Source: Coriobacteriaceae bacterium
GTDB taxonomy: Bacteria > Actinomycetota > Coriobacteriia > Coriobacteriales > UMGS124
Direction of reading: 5' to 3'
DNA length: 6,020 nucleotides
NCBI GenBank assembly: GCA_019420325.1
Contig: JAHZHK010000153.1
Coordinates: 1 to 6,020 of the forward strand
The notes under the pieces were generated by a model. The model saw only the letters and a list, made by a program, of their open reading frames with translations, did not search any database and was not told where the DNA came from. The position numbers and the translations under genes are program-made. Shown in pieces: positions 5,341 to 6,020 of the stretch (positions are counted from its first letter, which is position 1; each line of letters starts with the position of its first letter).

Positions 5341-5796
5341 CTACTTGACGAACGGGTCGCCGTACTCCTTCACGCTGAGCCTGTCCAGGGCGATGTCGGC
5401 GGCCTCCTGCTCGCGTATGTACTTGGCTATCGTCGCCTCGTTCAACCCGACGGTCGAGACGTAGTAGCCCTCCGCCCAGAACTTCCGGTTCCCGAACTTA
5501 TACTTCATGTTCGCATGCCTGTCGAAGATCATCAGCGAGCTCTTCCCCTTCAGGTAGCCCATGAAGCTCGACACGCTGATCTTGGGCGGTATGGCTACCA
5601 GCATGTGCACGTGGTCGGGCATCAGGTACCCCTCGATTATCTCGACGCCCTTGTACTCGCAGAGCTTCCTGAGTATCTCCCCTATGTCCTTCCTGACCTG
5701 GTTGTATATGACCTTCCTCCTGTACTTCGGCGTGAACACGATGTGGTACTTGCACATCCACTTCGTGTGCGACAGGCTGTACGCCTTCTGTGCCAT
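5341..5796 (-). CDS. tnpA: IS200/IS605-family Y1 (HUH) transposase TnpA
   Basis: A complete 151-residue transposase, the usual family length. It cuts and rejoins single-stranded DNA at the element ends through a covalent phosphotyrosine link, acting as a dimer. The HUH metal motif is PDHVHMLV (His62, His64). The catalytic tyrosine is Tyr126 in ATIAKYIREQE, with the usual Gln130 behind it. FTPKYRRKVI (21-30) and FWAEGYYVSTVG (106-117) are further family blocks. All catalytic residues are present and the frame is unbroken, so it may be active. The start at 5796 has only a weak GGGTGG ribosome site (5807-5812), which lies in a leader hairpin. Its stop is about 420 bp upstream of the aspA start, in the same orientation. 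No tnpB follows. Confidence 0.96.
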   Translation of the reverse strand: MAQKAYSLSHTKWMCKYHIVFTPKYRRKVIYNQVRKDIGEILRKLCEYKGVEIIEGYLMPDHVHMLVAIPPKISVSSFMGYLKGKSSLMIFDRHANMKYKFGNRKFWAEGYYVSTVGLNEATIAKYIREQEAADIALDRLSVKEYGDPFVK

Positions 5797-5803
5797 ATTT
5801 GGT

Positions 5804-5829
5804 ACACCACCCTTTCCCTACGGTGGTGC
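5804..5829 (-). promoter_or_regulatory. Leader hairpin covering the tnpA ribosome binding site
   Basis: On the minus strand CACCACC (5828-5822) pairs with GGTGGTG (5811-5805) around a ten-base loop, with a further G-U pair possible. The 3' arm contains the Shine-Dalgarno-like GGGTGG, which lies about ten bases before the start codon. Folding would hide the site. IS200 is known to limit TnpA translation by a comparable leader structure, so the same role is inferred here. Confidence 0.55.
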
Positions 5830-5845
5830 GGCCTGAACAATCGCC

Positions 5846-5872
5846 ATTGTAGGGGGAGGGTGGGCTTGTAAA
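5846..5872 (-). promoter_or_regulatory. Predicted tnpA promoter inside the left end
   Basis: On the minus strand TTTACA (5872-5867) and TACAAT (5851-5846) match the -35 and -10 consensus at five of six positions each, but the spacer is short at 15 bases. The -35 box lies in the inner left-end hairpin. A dyad, ACAAT-CGCC-ATTGT (5837-5850), overlaps the -10 box. Confidence 0.4.
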
Positions 5873-5903
5873 GCCGGAGGTCATCCACCCGCACAGCGGG
5901 TGG
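5863..5903 (-). repeat. Left-end paired hairpins of the IS200-type element
   Basis: The outer stem is CCACCCGC (5885-5892) with GCGGGTGG (5896-5903), 8 bp with a three-base loop. The inner stem is GGCTT (5863-5867) with AAGCC (5871-5875), whose loop reads TAC on the minus strand. They are nine bases apart, the same spacing as at the right end. This is the expected TnpA recognition region at the left end. Confidence 0.65.
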
Positions 5904-5940
5904 TTTACATGCCGCGGCTACGCGCGCGGCAGACTGAAGT

Positions 5941-5978
5941 CATTAAACGAAGAGGGGGACCCTCTCGGGTCCCCCTCT
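5941..5978 (-). terminator. Probable terminator of a minus-strand gene beyond the right edge
   Basis: A perfect 12-bp GC-rich stem, AGAGGGGGACCC (5951-5962) with 5967-5978, has a four-base loop. On the minus strand it is followed by TCGTTTAATG, a short and imperfect T-rich tail. The plus-strand side lacks a T-run, so termination of a minus-strand transcript from beyond 6020 is the better reading. No gene can be called in 5979-6020. Confidence 0.55.
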
Positions 5979-6020
5979 CCCAGGTGCCTCTCTCGCGCCT
6001 CCCCGCCCTCGGCCCGCGCA

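Larger units (their letters stand above)
5188..5930 (-). mobile_element. IS200-type insertion sequence (IS200/IS605 family), boundaries approximate
   Basis: One complete Y1 transposase gene lies between two similar terminal hairpins. Both hairpins start AAACCACCC on the minus strand (right end 5198-5216, left end 5885-5903). There are no long terminal inverted repeats and no visible target duplication, as expected for this single-strand-transposing family. No tnpB accessory gene is present, so this is the IS200 layout rather than IS605. The left end is at the high-coordinate side. Exact cleavage sites lie outside the hairpins and cannot be fixed without an empty-site comparison. A GC hairpin (GCCGCG 5911-5916 with CGCGGC 5925-5930) near the left end may belong to the element. 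Confidence 0.8.

Noticed and set aside
5498..5884. 128-residue minus-strand frame overlapping tnpA
   Set aside because: It is out of frame with the clearly conserved TnpA and has no motifs of its own.

Overview
The window is GC-rich, with short intergenic gaps and strong Shine-Dalgarno sites. Its proteins look like those of a gut actinobacterium of class Coriobacteriia, with a Collinsella-like genome as best guess. That assignment rests on overall protein flavour and base composition, not on a marker gene, so it is moderate at best.

Layout. (1) Positions 1-1992, minus strand: a two-gene operon. The first gene encodes a protein with the 2-isopropylmalate-synthase architecture (HMGL-like TIM barrel plus LeuA-type C-terminal domain), but its catalytic metal-site residues appear replaced. 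It is coupled through a TAATG stop/start overlap to a sugar-phosphate isomerase/epimerase-like TIM-barrel protein cut by the window edge. (2) 1993-2195: a divergent regulatory region with three dyads and a plausible plus-strand promoter. (3) 2196-2993, plus strand: a small metal-dependent amidohydrolase. (4) 2994-3451: non-coding DNA between convergent genes. It holds about 2.5 degenerate copies of a 63-65 bp GC-rich repeat, a long imperfect inverted repeat, and the aspartase terminator. (5) 3452-4918, minus strand: aspartate ammonia-lyase (aspA) with its own promoter. (6) About 5190-5930: an IS200-type insertion sequence with a complete Y1 (HUH) transposase gene, a hairpin-rich tail and mirror-arranged terminal hairpins. 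(7) 5941-6020: a terminator-like hairpin that probably ends a minus-strand gene beyond the window.

How the parts fit. AspA interconverts aspartate with fumarate and ammonia, which suits amino-acid fermentation or fumarate respiration in an anaerobe. The left operon and the divergent amidohydrolase may share regulation and perhaps a pathway. No substrate can be named from sequence. The IS lies upstream of aspA in the same orientation, but the aspA promoter lies outside it.

The observation most worth following is the isopropylmalate-synthase homologue that keeps its fold and LeuA-like domain but has lost the canonical HxH metal site, together with its coupled isomerase partner. This is either an uncharacterised enzyme chemistry or a non-catalytic sensor or subunit.
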